From: Vibrio gazogenes
GTDB lineage: Bacteria > Pseudomonadota > Gammaproteobacteria > Enterobacterales > Vibrionaceae
NCBI RefSeq assembly: GCF_002196515.1
Contig: NZ_CP018836.1
Span: forward strand, 372,001 to 436,000
Length of the DNA stretch: 64,000 nt
Direction of reading: 5' to 3'
The stretch's first letter is position 1. Every line of letters starts with the position of its first letter. Below are positions 26,079 to 35,856 of this stretch, in pieces. A program made the position numbers and the translations under genes. The notes under the pieces are model-generated. The model worked only from the letters and a program-made list of their open reading frames with translations. It was not told the DNA's origin and did not search any database.

Positions 26079-27833
26079 CTAGCTGATAAATTGTGCTTCG
26101 ACAGTGGCTTCAAGCCATTCAGGTTTATCTTCAAACATCTCAATCAAAGCATCGGCCATTGAGATGTTCGAAACAATACCGGGCTGAACCATGCCAAGGA
26201 TAGCTTCATACCCTTCTTTTCCTTTCATCGTATAGGCTGATGATGTCCCACAATAAACCGTTGAATCATCAACAGATGTCCAGTGACCATTTTGATAAAT
26301 CTTCAAGGCCTGAATTCGCTCTTCTGGCGGCATGTCGGCCTGATAGTGAAAATCGAGACCATAACAATAAGGATAACTTCCCGTACCGGTACTATCTGCC
26401 CGATAACCTAATGCATTGTCAATGGCACCAGCCAATAACTCCCTGAGGGTCGCCCCGGTAACGTAATACACGCCGATAGGGATGGCAAATGGCAATAATT
26501 GACCGGCAATATCGGCAACCGTCAGAACACCACTCGACAAAGAGCAACGCACACCGCCGGCATTATGTACTGCGAACTGAACCGGATGTCCTCGCTTACC
26601 CATCGCATAATGAAATGACCGGGCGACCAACGGTGCGATTTCACTCCCACCCTTTTCTCCGGGGATTCGAGTGTGAAATAAAGGTTGTGTCAAATGAATC
26701 ACGGCTTTGGTTTGCTGTTGACGCACTATCGGCAGGTAATTCCGGTTCAATATATCCTGAATTTGCGGATCTTTGCGGCAAACATACACCATCGGGTGTT
26801 GTTCCAGATAATCACAGGCATGTTGATGTCGCCAGTCACTGCCAGGAGACTGTCTGGCCGCATCGACAAACAGACGCCGACCAATCAACAGCTCATTCCT
26901 ACCCTGAAAACGCACGACATTGCCTGCGGCATCAAAATCAATATGACAGTGGCCCAGTGCCAGTGCATGGCATCCAGCTTGTACAATATGGGTTTCTCCG
27001 ACTTTGATCCCGTACGGTTCGGCGGCCCCCAGCCCAATATCCGAGAAGTCACCTTGTAAAACATGGCTATGCCCGCCAATAATCAAGCTGATGCCACTGA
27101 CCGCTTCAGCAAGCTGTTTGTCTATTTCATACCCAAGGTGGCTCAGTAAAATAATCTTATTGATCCCACTGTGCTGAATCGCATTTACTGTTCGACGGGC
27201 AACTGCCAGTGCAGCGACAAACGGCGTATCCGCATCAGGGTTGGAGATATCATCCATCCGATCCAGCGAAAGGCCGAAGATCGCCACAGCATCTTGTTCA
27301 TATTCCCGCACCAGCCACTGGGCAGTTTGCTGCTGAACATCATATCGGTACACATTGGTTTGATCAGATAATCGATATGGTTTGTCCGGCCGTTCCTGAC
27401 TCAGATCCCAGTTGCCCGCTAAAAGCGGAAAATTAATATTTCGCACAAACCGAGCAACCGGTTCATTGCCCAGATCCAGCTCATGATTACCCAACACCAT
27501 CGCGTCTACCCCCAATGCATTTAACAAAGTGGCATTCGCTTCTCCTTTAAACAGGGAGAAATAGAGGGTGCCCTGAAAACAGTCTCCGCCATGCAGTAAT
27601 AAAAAAGGACGGTCGCTGTTGTAGGCCTCATCTTTCAGTTGACTGACGCGCGTGGCGATTCGGGCGAACCCTCCCGCACTGACATACGGTGAAATCTCAT
27701 CCTGATGCACAGTCATTTCAAGCTGCAAGGATGAAGGCTCAAAATATGAGTGAGTGTCATTTAAGTGCGCAATCGTGATGGACAATGGCTGGTGATGGTG
27801 ATGCATAGACTCAAGCATTTCCCTTTGTATCAT
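26079..27833 (-). CDS. Bifunctional metallophosphatase / 5'-nucleotidase, no signal peptide
   Basis: 584 aa of the UshA/YfkN family. Metal-site blocks AHLNDTHSYF, LLHGGDCFQG, VLGNHELDLG, LLSHLGYE and IIGGHSHV are followed by a C-terminal substrate domain (VHNAGGVRCSLSSG). Members usually sit in the periplasm behind a signal peptide; here the N terminus (MIQREMLESMHHHHQP) is polar under any of three in-frame ATGs. A cytosolic form is possible. The 31-aa peptide gene follows in the same direction. Confidence 0.9.
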   Translation of the reverse strand: MIQREMLESMHHHHQPLSITIAHLNDTHSYFEPSSLQLEMTVHQDEISPYVSAGGFARIATRVSQLKDEAYNSDRPFLLLHGGDCFQGTLYFSLFKGEANATLLNALGVDAMVLGNHELDLGNEPVARFVRNINFPLLAGNWDLSQERPDKPYRLSDQTNVYRYDVQQQTAQWLVREYEQDAVAIFGLSLDRMDDISNPDADTPFVAALAVARRTVNAIQHSGINKIILLSHLGYEIDKQLAEAVSGISLIIGGHSHVLQGDFSDIGLGAAEPYGIKVGETHIVQAGCHALALGHCHIDFDAAGNVVRFQGRNELLIGRRLFVDAARQSPGSDWRHQHACDYLEQHPMVYVCRKDPQIQDILNRNYLPIVRQQQTKAVIHLTQPLFHTRIPGEKGGSEIAPLVARSFHYAMGKRGHPVQFAVHNAGGVRCSLSSGVLTVADIAGQLLPFAIPIGVYYVTGATLRELLAGAIDNALGYRADSTGTGSYPYCYGLDFHYQADMPPEERIQALKIYQNGHWTSVDDSTVYCGTSSAYTMKGKEGYEAILGMVQPGIVSNISMADALIEMFEDKPEWLEATVEAQFIS

Positions 27834-27997
27834 GGATGGAAAAGCATGACAGATTCATCTCCGTTTGTGAAATAGAGTTCAAACTTTTTTCATCTCTCAA
27901 GCGCTCACATCACCGATATTCATCATCTGTGATGTAAGTAACTCGTATTTCTGACTTTTTATATTATTCTTACCCTAAGAGCCATCTCTCTGGGAAG

Positions 27998-29638
27998 ATG
28001 CCTATGCATTTAGAGCGAGTCGAAGTATCCGGCTTCCGAGGAATCCGTCGTTTATCGCTGAGTTTAGAAGCGCTCACCACTTTAATCGGAGAAAATACCT
28101 GGGGAAAGTCTTCTCTGCTGGACGCACTCAGTATTGCCCTTCCACCTGACGGTAGTCTGTATCATTTTTCGCTTCAGGACTTTCATGTCAATTATGCGGT
28201 TTCTCAACCACAAACCCAACATCTGCAAATTGTGCTCTGTTTTATCACAACCGAGAAAAATGAGCCGAAGTCCGGACGATATCGTAGACTGAAACCAATC
28301 TGGCAACCTGCGCCCCGGGGATTCAGTCGGATTATTTATCGAATCAGTGGTACCAGAGAACATGATCGCATTACAACCGTTCATCACTTTCTTGATCAGG
28401 ATGGCGAGCCGCTCAGACTACACCATTCGGAAAAACTCGCCCAAGAGTTAAGCAGCCTTCATCCCGTCCTGCGTCTCAGGGATTCACGACATTTCGAAGA
28501 CGCTACCAATGGCAACAATCACAGTAAGAACGCCAGAATAGAGAAAAGAATCGACAATACCTGCCGCCGTTTGCTGGCAACCCCCGGACACGTAAATAAA
28601 GGAGAGATCAAAAGCAGCCTCAATTCAATGAATTCATTGGTTGAACACTACTTCTCATTCAAAAGTCGGGGTAAAAAGAAACCGATGTTTGAGAGAACCA
28701 GTCTGGTGTATGCCTCACCCGCATCAGAAAAAACGTTCATTCAGTATATTGAAGAAACCAAAAATCGTCAGAGTCGTTTGTTATTAATGCGCTTGCTAAA
28801 TGCTTATCTACAAGCCAAAGGCCCGACCGATCTTCGCCGGTGTGCCCGGCCGATTCTCATCATTGAAGATCCGGAAGGCCGCTTACACCCGACACATTTG
28901 GCACGGGCCTGGACGATTTTACAATTGCTGCCGATGCAAAAAATTCTCACGACGAACAGTGGCGAACTGCTCGCGGCAGTGCCGCTCTATTCAATCAGAC
29001 GACTGGTCAGAATGACAGACCGGACTAAAGCCATGTCTGTCCCGGAAAAAATGTTGTCTCAGGACGATCTGCGTCGTATCGGTTTTCATATTCGCTTTCA
29101 TCGCTCCAGCGCACTATTTGCCCGCTGCTGGCTACTGGTTGAAGGTGAAACCGAGGTCTGGCTGTTCAGTGAACTGGCTCGCCAGTGTGGTTATGATTTG
29201 ATGGCTGAAGGGATACAGATCATCGAATTTGCGCAATCCGGGCTCAAATCATTAATTAAAGTCGCCAAAGCATTCGGTATCGACTGGCATGTGGTCACTG
29301 ACGGAGATACAGCCGGTAAGAAATATGCAGCCACCGTCCACGCACAACTGGGACATGATCAGATCTTACACCGTCTGACCGAACTCCCTGACCGCGATAT
29401 CGAACACTTCTTATATAACCACGGCTTCGAGTTTTTCTTTAAAGATATGCTTAGGATTCCACACGACCACCCCATTCCCGCAAAGAAAGTGGTCATCCGG
29501 GTCCTCAAGAAATATGCAAAACCCGATTTAGCCCTCGCAATTGTTTCTTATTGTGAGCAACGCGGTGTTATCTGCATTCCGAAGCTCCTCAGACAAACGC
29601 TGAAACGGATCGTCACAATGGCAAATGGCAATACTTAA
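27998..29638 (+). CDS. ybjD: YbjD-type OLD-family ATP-dependent nuclease
   Basis: 546 aa. N-terminal AAA ATPase with Walker A GENTWGKSS (31-39) and ABC-type signature region further on (ARPILIIEDPEGRLHP acting as Walker B). The C-terminal TOPRIM nuclease domain has E382 in LLVEGETEVW and D435, D437 in VTDGDTAG. This is the single-gene OLD class; there is no adjacent UvrD-like helicase, so it is not a Gabija defence pair. Cellular role unproven. The last codons run into a tandem repeat. Confidence 0.9.
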   Translation: MPMHLERVEVSGFRGIRRLSLSLEALTTLIGENTWGKSSLLDALSIALPPDGSLYHFSLQDFHVNYAVSQPQTQHLQIVLCFITTEKNEPKSGRYRRLKPIWQPAPRGFSRIIYRISGTREHDRITTVHHFLDQDGEPLRLHHSEKLAQELSSLHPVLRLRDSRHFEDATNGNNHSKNARIEKRIDNTCRRLLATPGHVNKGEIKSSLNSMNSLVEHYFSFKSRGKKKPMFERTSLVYASPASEKTFIQYIEETKNRQSRLLLMRLLNAYLQAKGPTDLRRCARPILIIEDPEGRLHPTHLARAWTILQLLPMQKILTTNSGELLAAVPLYSIRRLVRMTDRTKAMSVPEKMLSQDDLRRIGFHIRFHRSSALFARCWLLVEGETEVWLFSELARQCGYDLMAEGIQIIEFAQSGLKSLIKVAKAFGIDWHVVTDGDTAGKKYAATVHAQLGHDQILHRLTELPDRDIEHFLYNHGFEFFFKDMLRIPHDHPIPAKKVVIRVLKKYAKPDLALAIVSYCEQRGVICIPKLLRQTLKRIVTMANGNT

Positions 29639-29683
29639 TATCAAACGAATACTTAATATCAGACGAATACTTAATATCAGACG
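29630..29683 (+). repeat. Three tandem 18-bp repeats at the ybjD stop codon
   Basis: Units at 29630-29647, 29648-29665 and 29666-29683 of AATACTTAATATCARACG, the first with A and the others with G. Each unit carries TAA; the first supplies the gene's stop. A weak hairpin beginning AGACG and ending CGTCT (about 29679-29711) follows and may terminate transcription. Confidence 0.95.
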
Positions 29684-29715
29684 TTTTGCCGCACCAGGCA
29701 GCGAAGCGTCTGTCT

Positions 29716-30621
29716 CTATCGCAGAAGAGATCGGCCTTCGACCATGTTCAACCCGGTTGCTCTGATACAGTCAATTAATGGATGTTCCCCCACATCGGCG
29801 CGCCAGATAAAAGACAAACTCCGATCCATTTTTAATTCAGGCACATTCAAGGCAACTAACTGATTTGTTTCAATTAACGGTTTGACTTCGAGATACGGCA
29901 AACAGGTCAAATAATCCGAATGCGCTGTCAGGCTGCACAAGAGCGGCACAAAATCATACTCACGCCAGACGTCCAACTGAGCGACATAAGGATGGATGGC
30001 ACTTTCAAACACCATTCGGGTTCCAGACCCAGGTTCTCTTAACACCCAGCGTGCTTGTGCAAGTAACTCAAAACTGACCGAAGGCAGGCTCGCATACGGG
30101 TGATCGGGAGCGGCAACAATCGTCAGTTGGTCACTACACCAAATCTCCTGACAGAGTCGATGATCATCACAACGGCCTTCGATAATGCCTAAATCACTGC
30201 GGTAACTCAGAACATCTTCAATGACATTATGGGAACTTTTGACACTGACTTTGATCCGCACATCGGGATAACGATGATCCAACAGACTGATCAGTTCAGG
30301 AAGTAAATGCTCTGCCGGTGTCTGGCTGGCACACAGCGTCAGATCACCACTGATCCCCTGTAAATCAAAAAAACCGGTCTCAATTTGTCGGGCATCTTGT
30401 AACAGACGTTTTGCTCGTGGTCGCAGCCATTCTCCCCAGTGAGTCAGTCGCATTTGTTTCCCCTGTCGCTCGAATAATGCGCGCCCCAGAATTTTTTCCA
30501 ATTGTGACAAAGACATACTGGTTGCAGACTGGGTCAGAGACAAGTAATCCGCAGCCTGACTGACACTGCCGTATTCAGCTATCGCATCAAAGACAGCGAT
30601 CTGTTTTAATGTATATCTCAC
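29716..30621 (-). CDS. LysR-family regulator (YeiE-like)
   Basis: 301 aa. Helix-turn-helix near the N terminus (TLKQIAVFDAIAEYGSVSQAADYLSLTQSATS) and an effector domain with REPGSGTRMVFE, the hallmark of the YeiE/CbbR-like branch. Divergent from focA with a symmetrical site between them (30679-30701), so it may control focA and itself. Confidence 0.88.
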   Translation of the reverse strand: MRYTLKQIAVFDAIAEYGSVSQAADYLSLTQSATSMSLSQLEKILGRALFERQGKQMRLTHWGEWLRPRAKRLLQDARQIETGFFDLQGISGDLTLCASQTPAEHLLPELISLLDHRYPDVRIKVSVKSSHNVIEDVLSYRSDLGIIEGRCDDHRLCQEIWCSDQLTIVAAPDHPYASLPSVSFELLAQARWVLREPGSGTRMVFESAIHPYVAQLDVWREYDFVPLLCSLTAHSDYLTCLPYLEVKPLIETNQLVALNVPELKMDRSLSFIWRADVGEHPLIDCIRATGLNMVEGRSLLR

Positions 30622-30678
30622 CGATTTACCTATCGTTATTGAGTCTCCACTACAACTTCATTTTACGGGGCTTCCGGC

Positions 30679-30701
30679 AACTATCAATCAAATTGATAGT
30701 T
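30679..30701. promoter_or_regulatory. Candidate LysR operator between the regulator and focA
   Basis: AACTATCAA, 5-nt spacer, TTGATAGTT: a perfect 9-bp inverted repeat 58 bp upstream of the LysR start and 110 bp upstream of focA. Confidence 0.55.
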
Positions 30702-30811
30702 ATATTCAGAATTACCGATTTACCGTATGGTGTAAAATTAGGTACTCTACGCACAGGAATGTGCTGTAGCACACAATTTTAAACGCTTTGAGTTATATCT
30801 GGAGAGCCCAT

Positions 30812-31699
30812 ATGGCGAACAACACCGATTACCTAACGCCTGCTGAAATGATGGTTGAAGCAGAACATTACGCGCAGAGTAAAACCAAGAAATCAACAGG
30901 GACGATTTTAGGACTCGGGATGATGGCTGGCCTGTTTATCGGGCTTGCATTTGTATTTTATATTACAGTCACAACAGGCTCTGCTGATATCCCTTGGGGC
31001 TTGGCAAAACTGGCCGGTGGTATCGCTTTCAGTCTGGGACTGATTCTGGTTGTCATATGTGGCGGAGAACTTTTTACCAGTTCTGTACTCACGATTCTTG
31101 CCCGAGCAAATCGACAAGTGAATACCACACAAATGCTAACGATCTGGGGCAAAGTTTATCTGGGTAACTTTTTCGGTGCGATGTTACTGGTGGTATTAGT
31201 GATGGCTGCGGGTTTATACGGTAGCGCTCACGGACAATGGGGCCTAAATGTTCTGAATGTTGCTCAACACAAACTCCACCACACGTTCATTCAAGCTTTT
31301 ACCCTCGGCATTTTGTGTAACCTGTTAGTCTGTCTTGCCGTTTGGTTAACATTCAGTTCAAAAAATGCAGCAACCAAAGCCATGATGACTATTTTACCTG
31401 TCGCCCTGTTCGTGTCTTCAGGTTTTGAACACTGTGTTGCCAACATGTTTATGGTGCCATTAGGGATTGCGATTCAGACATTCGCCCCAGATACGTTCTG
31501 GCACGCTATCGGTGTAGATGCCAGTCAATATGCTGATCTGACGATTTCTCACTTTGTGTTTGCCAACCTGATTCCTGTGACTTTGGGTAATATTGTCGGG
31601 GGCGCTTTCCTTGTCGGTTTAAGTAACTGGTTTGTCTTCAGCCGTCCGAATCAGCAAAAAACAGACGCAATGCCACAGGTTGATGCACTTAAAAAATGA
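30812..31699 (+). CDS. focA: Formate/nitrite channel FocA family
   Basis: 295 aa from ATG 30812, preceded by GGAG; an in-frame start 24 nt earlier is less likely. Six membrane spans of the FocA/NirC fold; typical segments are LAGGIAFSLGLILVVICGGELFTS and ILCNLLVCLAVW, plus the histidine-bearing SSGFEHCVANMFM loop. Moves formate across the inner membrane. No pyruvate formate-lyase gene is next to it. Confidence 0.92.
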   Translation: MANNTDYLTPAEMMVEAEHYAQSKTKKSTGTILGLGMMAGLFIGLAFVFYITVTTGSADIPWGLAKLAGGIAFSLGLILVVICGGELFTSSVLTILARANRQVNTTQMLTIWGKVYLGNFFGAMLLVVLVMAAGLYGSAHGQWGLNVLNVAQHKLHHTFIQAFTLGILCNLLVCLAVWLTFSSKNAATKAMMTILPVALFVSSGFEHCVANMFMVPLGIAIQTFAPDTFWHAIGVDASQYADLTISHFVFANLIPVTLGNIVGGAFLVGLSNWFVFSRPNQQKTDAMPQVDALKK

Positions 31700-31767
31700 T
31701 GCCTAAATGTTGATGAACATCAGCACAAATGAATAATTGAACCATAGTGATGCACACTTGATGATCA

Positions 31768-31800
31768 CAAAAGCCTCTCAGATGAGAGGCTTTTGTTTAT
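31768..31800. terminator. Intrinsic terminator after focA
   Basis: CAAAAGCCTCTC with GAGAGGCTTTTG, loop AGAT, then TTTAT. Also serves the convergent yceI operon. Confidence 0.9.
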
Positions 31801-31827
31801 CTATCGTCATGTCGTAACGAGAATGAC

Positions 31828-32397
31828 TTACTTTTTAATCCCTTCAACATAAAGTTGCATATCGACGGTTTCAACCATGTCCATTGCTTTGATGCCGAAA
31901 TCAGATAACTGTAGTGTCGTCGTTCCTTCAAAACCAGCACGCTCACCTCCCCATGGATCCGGACCCGCACCGATAAGTTCTGCATCGATACTGATTGGTT
32001 TTGTTTGTCCATGCAGCGTCAGATCACCATTGATCGTAAATTCACCATCACCCTGATCATCAATACTGGTACTTTTGAACGTTGCTGTTGAATATTTACC
32101 TGCATCAATGAACTCTCCGCCACGAAGGTGCTTATCTCGCTCTGCGTGGTTTGAGTCCAGAGATGTTGTATCAACCTTAACCTCAACCTTTGATGCCTTG
32201 ATATTCTGCGGATCATAAGAGAATGTGCCGTCAAAACGATTAAAGCGTCCCTGAATATAGCTGTACCCCAGATGGCTCACGGTAAAGTTAATCGATGCGT
32301 GACCACCTTCTGTGTCGATCACATAATCGGCAGCAGTTGCACCAAAAGATAAAGTTGTTGCTAATGCCAACCCTGTTGCTAGTAATGTTTTTTTCAT
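31828..32397 (-). CDS. yceI: YceI-family periplasmic lipid-binding protein
   Basis: 189 aa with signal peptide (cut after ATA, mature ADYVIDTEGGHASINF). The lipocalin-like YceI fold binds isoprenoid lipids in homologues. Overlaps the cytochrome b561 gene by 4 nt (ATGA), the usual pairing of this family. Confidence 0.94.
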   Translation of the reverse strand: MKKTLLATGLALATTLSFGATAADYVIDTEGGHASINFTVSHLGYSYIQGRFNRFDGTFSYDPQNIKASKVEVKVDTTSLDSNHAERDKHLRGGEFIDAGKYSTATFKSTSIDDQGDGEFTINGDLTLHGQTKPISIDAELIGAGPDPWGGERAGFEGTTTLQLSDFGIKAMDMVETVDMQLYVEGIKK

Positions 32398-32936
32398 GAT
32401 TTAGATGCTCCTATCATTTTTCGTAACGTATCATCTTTGGAAATAAAGTGATGTTGTAGGGCTGCCAAGACATGCAGTACAACCATAATGATCAATGTCC
32501 AAGCCGCGATTTCGTGAACAACCCCAGCCAGATCAGCCTGCCCTTCAAACAGTGCGCCAGCGCCGGGAATGGTAAACCAGTTAAATACATCAATGCCTCG
32601 GCCATCTTCTGTAGAAATCAGATAACCGGAGATAAAAATGATGAATAAATCAAGATACATCGTGTGATGAACTGCTTTCGATGCAATCTTCTCAAAACGA
32701 GACCCTGTCACTTTTGGTGAGACGGTTGAGGCTTTCCAAATCACTCGAAAAATAGTCAAAAGTGCCAAAAGTATCCCGACAGATTTATGTAAAAAAGGTG
32801 CCTCGTGATACCAAGTGCTGTAATAAGACAGATCAACCATCCAAATACCAACAGCAAACATTCCCACAATCACAATTGCCGATAGCCAGTGTATACACCT
32901 AGCGACAAGATTATAGTTTTTAACATCAGTGCTCAT
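32394..32936 (-). CDS. Cytochrome b561
   Basis: 180 aa, four membrane spans, di-haem b-type cytochrome of the inner membrane. Histidine ligands are expected in ARCIHWLSA, FLHKSVGILL and the final VVLHVLAALQHHF. First gene of a two-gene operon with yceI. Confidence 0.93.
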   Translation of the reverse strand: MSTDVKNYNLVARCIHWLSAIVIVGMFAVGIWMVDLSYYSTWYHEAPFLHKSVGILLALLTIFRVIWKASTVSPKVTGSRFEKIASKAVHHTMYLDLFIIFISGYLISTEDGRGIDVFNWFTIPGAGALFEGQADLAGVVHEIAAWTLIIMVVLHVLAALQHHFISKDDTLRKMIGASKS

Positions 32937-33330
32937 ATTGCCCTTCCTGACGGTCTATTTGCCCATAACAACGCTTTCCAAATAGAAAACAATTGTTGCT
33001 CCAATAGTATTTATAGTAGAAATTGGTATATCCTCACTTTCTTTAATAAGTATTTCTTATAAATATTTCATCGAACACCTCAATAAATTGATGAACTCAT
33101 TCAAATTTATTGAACTATGAACACTTCAATGCATTGCATCTTAATGAGTATAATTGCTTAACCCTATTCTCTTCGGTCATTTCTCGCTCAAAGTGGCCTG
33201 TCAGAATGCGCCGAAAACATCACAAAAACTTAATATTTTTAGTCGAATCGCGCCCCGAAAAGCATAAAAAAAATCGAGTTCGGTATAAAATATGCTACGC
33301 TGAGTTTTGTGCTTACAAGGAGTATTAATC
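32937..33330. other. 394-bp geneless region
   Basis: AT-rich divergent promoter region. It holds an inverted repeat CAATAAATT (33081-33089) / AATTTATTG (33104-33112) and a plausible -10 TATAAA near 33284 for the rightward gene. Open frames here are short and without ribosome sites. Confidence 0.5.
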
Positions 33331-33966
33331 TTGTTATTGGATATCCTGATTCAAAGTGTCAATGAGTTTCAATCTGACTGTCTGAAGTTATGTGAAAAAC
33401 ATTATCCAACGATTCATAATCAGGGAATGACTGAACATCACCTTGCCAAAGCATTTTCCAGACGACTCGCACGCACGCTTGTTGAATTCGGCCATTCTTG
33501 TGAATACATGCCGATCGATCTGCATATTCACCATGAACTCCCTCATCATTTTCGTGTGACTTCAGAAATAGGCACCGTGTGGATCCTAACGCATCATCTT
33601 GTCAGTGCCGGAAAGACATGCCGGGAAAAACTTGTTCAAGATATTACCCTCTGGAAAGAAGAATATGCTTATGCAATTCAACCTTCAGATCTGCTCCTGC
33701 TACTGGCTGATCACTGGATTTCGCGTCGAGCCACCAGCCGGGAACTACTCTATTGGTGGATGGGGCAGTTACCGGACGAGCTTGCCGAATACAATGCCCA
33801 AGGCATCACACTCCATGAAAGTGACTCACGATTAAGCCAATATTTAGAAACCTGTCATGCGGTTTCACCTTGTTATATTAAGTATGGTCACCCACTCCGA
33901 CGCTCTAAAGATCAGCAACTGGTACGTAAATACATTCAGTTGTACGCAGTGTTGCAATGGGCCTGA
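33331..33966 (+). CDS. Unrecognised 211-aa cytosolic protein
   Basis: Start chosen at TTG 33331 because AAGGAG lies 8 nt before it; an earlier in-frame TTG would include the ribosome site in the coding region. The product is histidine- and leucine-rich, without signal peptide or membrane span. It begins LLDILIQSVNEFQSD and has DLHIHHELPHHFRV and DLLLLLADHWISRRATSRELLYWW in its middle. I recognise no domain. Single gene, with no terminator evident. Confidence 0.7.
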   Translation: MLLDILIQSVNEFQSDCLKLCEKHYPTIHNQGMTEHHLAKAFSRRLARTLVEFGHSCEYMPIDLHIHHELPHHFRVTSEIGTVWILTHHLVSAGKTCREKLVQDITLWKEEYAYAIQPSDLLLLLADHWISRRATSRELLYWWMGQLPDELAEYNAQGITLHESDSRLSQYLETCHAVSPCYIKYGHPLRRSKDQQLVRKYIQLYAVLQWA

Positions 33967-34255
33967 GCTCCCCCCTCACCTTCCCCTCTCAAAAAATTGC
34001 ACGGCAGATCATCCAATCGCATCTGTCTGACGTATCGTTTTGAATCTACACCACATTGAACCCCATTTTTCATCCGGTATGAATTCATCGTTTTGCCATT
34101 CAAAAAACTAATTTCTTCTCTATTTGCAGTAAAATATGTCGTTTTATTTTTACTAGGAAAATAAAACAACTCAGATTAGAATCGCCTCCCATAAAAATTC
34201 ATAACAACAGCCATCCCTTGCAATAGATAATTGTTGATCACAGGTGATGACTGAA

Positions 34256-34274
34256 TTCATACCTCAGGTATGAA
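34256..34274. promoter_or_regulatory. Palindromic operator candidate upstream of gap
   Basis: TTCATACC, TCA, GGTATGAA: perfect 8-bp arms, 40 bp before the gap start codon. The rest of the geneless stretch 33967-34314 shows nothing else. Confidence 0.55.
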
Positions 34275-34314
34275 ATTAAGCTCAACGTAAACAAAATAAA
34301 AAGGTCCCTGAATC

Positions 34315-35751
34315 ATGAGCCCAGAGAAACATCTACTCGACTGGCACGCTGGCCAAACGATTGCGGAATCCATGTCTCCCCTTATTGGACAGCTATACCG
34401 GAACCGTGGGGTTGAAGTCATTTTATTCGGTAAAACGCTGATCAATGCAGCAACGATTGAAATTATTAAAACGCATCGGATTGCCCGTCGCTATATTGGT
34501 TCTCCCCTCGATTTACAACAAACACTCCCTATTTTACAACAGCTCGCAGCACTTGAATTAAGCCCGTGCCGCATCGATATCGGCCAACTCGCCCATCGAT
34601 ACTGGCAAACCCACAAAGATGAATCCGGTCTGAAGGACTATTTACAGACATCACTGCACGATGCTTTAAATAATACGCCTAAAGCCGCCCAACAAGATGT
34701 CGTGCTTTATGGATTCGGTCGAATTGGTCGCTTACTGGCACGCCTGCTGATCGAAAAAAGTGGCCCCGGTTATCCGTTACGTTTACGGGCGATTGTGGTG
34801 CGCGGTGGAAAAGACGGTGATTTGGAGAAACGTGCCAGCTTATTACGTCGTGACTCGGTTCACGGTCTGTTCAACGGCAGTATTACCGTTGATCATGAGC
34901 GTAAAGCGATCATTGCCAATGGTAACTATATTCAGGTAATTTATGCCAACCAGCCTCAAGACATCGATTATACCGATTATGGGATTCATGATGCTCTCAT
35001 TGTCGATAATACGGGGGTTTGGCGTGATCAAGAAGGTTTAAGTCAGCATTTACAATGTCAAGGCGCAGCCAAAGTACTCCTGACAGCGCCGGGCAAAGGT
35101 GAGATGAAAAATATTGTTTTCGGAGTCAACGAATCGACGATTCTGCCTGATGACACCATCATTTCTGCTGCAAGCTGTACAACCAATGCCATTACACCGG
35201 TACTAAAAGCCGTTCATGAACAGTATGGGATTGTCTCGGGTCACATCGAAACCGTTCATTCATTTACCAACGATCAGAATTTGATTGATAACTTTCACAC
35301 GGGTGAACGTCGTGGACGAAGTGCTTCACTCAATATGGTTCTGACGTCAACCGGTGCGGCTAAAGCGGTTGCAAAAGCACTACCGGAGCTTGCCGGGAAA
35401 CTCACAGGGAACGCAATCCGAGTGCCAACTCCGAACGTATCAATGGCCGTTGCCAACCTAAATTTAGCCGCGGATACCGACAAAGACACATTAAATCACT
35501 ACTTGCGAGATATCGCGCTGAATTCGCCGCTGGCTCCACAAATTGATTACACCGAATCCACTGAAATTGTTTCAACAGATTTAGTCGGTTCGCGCTATGC
35601 CGGTGTTATCGATGGTGCAGCAACAATTGCTCAGGATTCTCGCTGTGTCTTGTATATCTGGTATGACAATGAATTTGGCTACAGTGGTCAGGTGATTCAC
35701 TGTATGGAACAGATGATGGGCGTTCGCTACAAAACGTATCCCGTGCAATAA
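34315..35751 (+). CDS. Long-form glyceraldehyde-3-phosphate dehydrogenase
   Basis: 478 aa, about 140 longer than canonical GAPDH. An N-terminal extension (1-125) of unknown role precedes the Rossmann fold (GFGRIG 133-138). Catalytic Cys288 in AASCTTNAITP, and the substrate loop TVHSFTNDQNLIDNFH with RRGRSASLNMV. This long variant occurs in vibrios and other gammaproteobacteria beside the classical gapA; NAD versus NADP preference and direction in vivo are not evident here. A palindrome precedes the gene. Confidence 0.92.
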   Translation: MSPEKHLLDWHAGQTIAESMSPLIGQLYRNRGVEVILFGKTLINAATIEIIKTHRIARRYIGSPLDLQQTLPILQQLAALELSPCRIDIGQLAHRYWQTHKDESGLKDYLQTSLHDALNNTPKAAQQDVVLYGFGRIGRLLARLLIEKSGPGYPLRLRAIVVRGGKDGDLEKRASLLRRDSVHGLFNGSITVDHERKAIIANGNYIQVIYANQPQDIDYTDYGIHDALIVDNTGVWRDQEGLSQHLQCQGAAKVLLTAPGKGEMKNIVFGVNESTILPDDTIISAASCTTNAITPVLKAVHEQYGIVSGHIETVHSFTNDQNLIDNFHTGERRGRSASLNMVLTSTGAAKAVAKALPELAGKLTGNAIRVPTPNVSMAVANLNLAADTDKDTLNHYLRDIALNSPLAPQIDYTESTEIVSTDLVGSRYAGVIDGAATIAQDSRCVLYIWYDNEFGYSGQVIHCMEQMMGVRYKTYPVQ

Positions 35752-35856
35752 CCAGTTTCGTCTCCACAACATAACAATAATAACCGATCGATGTCGTCAG
35801 TTGATCGATATTTCTTCTGCGTATACCGACGACATCAATCATGCACCTGAGTGCTT

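Noticed and set aside
27998..29638. Gabija or other two-gene OLD defence system
   Set aside because: No UvrD-like helicase or reverse transcriptase is adjacent. The neighbours are a nucleotidase and a LysR gene, so it fits solitary YbjD.
29630..29683. Short CRISPR array
   Set aside because: The three units are contiguous without spacers, and there are no cas genes.
33110..33330. Forward open frame before the orphan 211-aa gene
   Set aside because: No ribosome site, low-complexity basic product, and it overlaps the promoter and ribosome site of the next gene.
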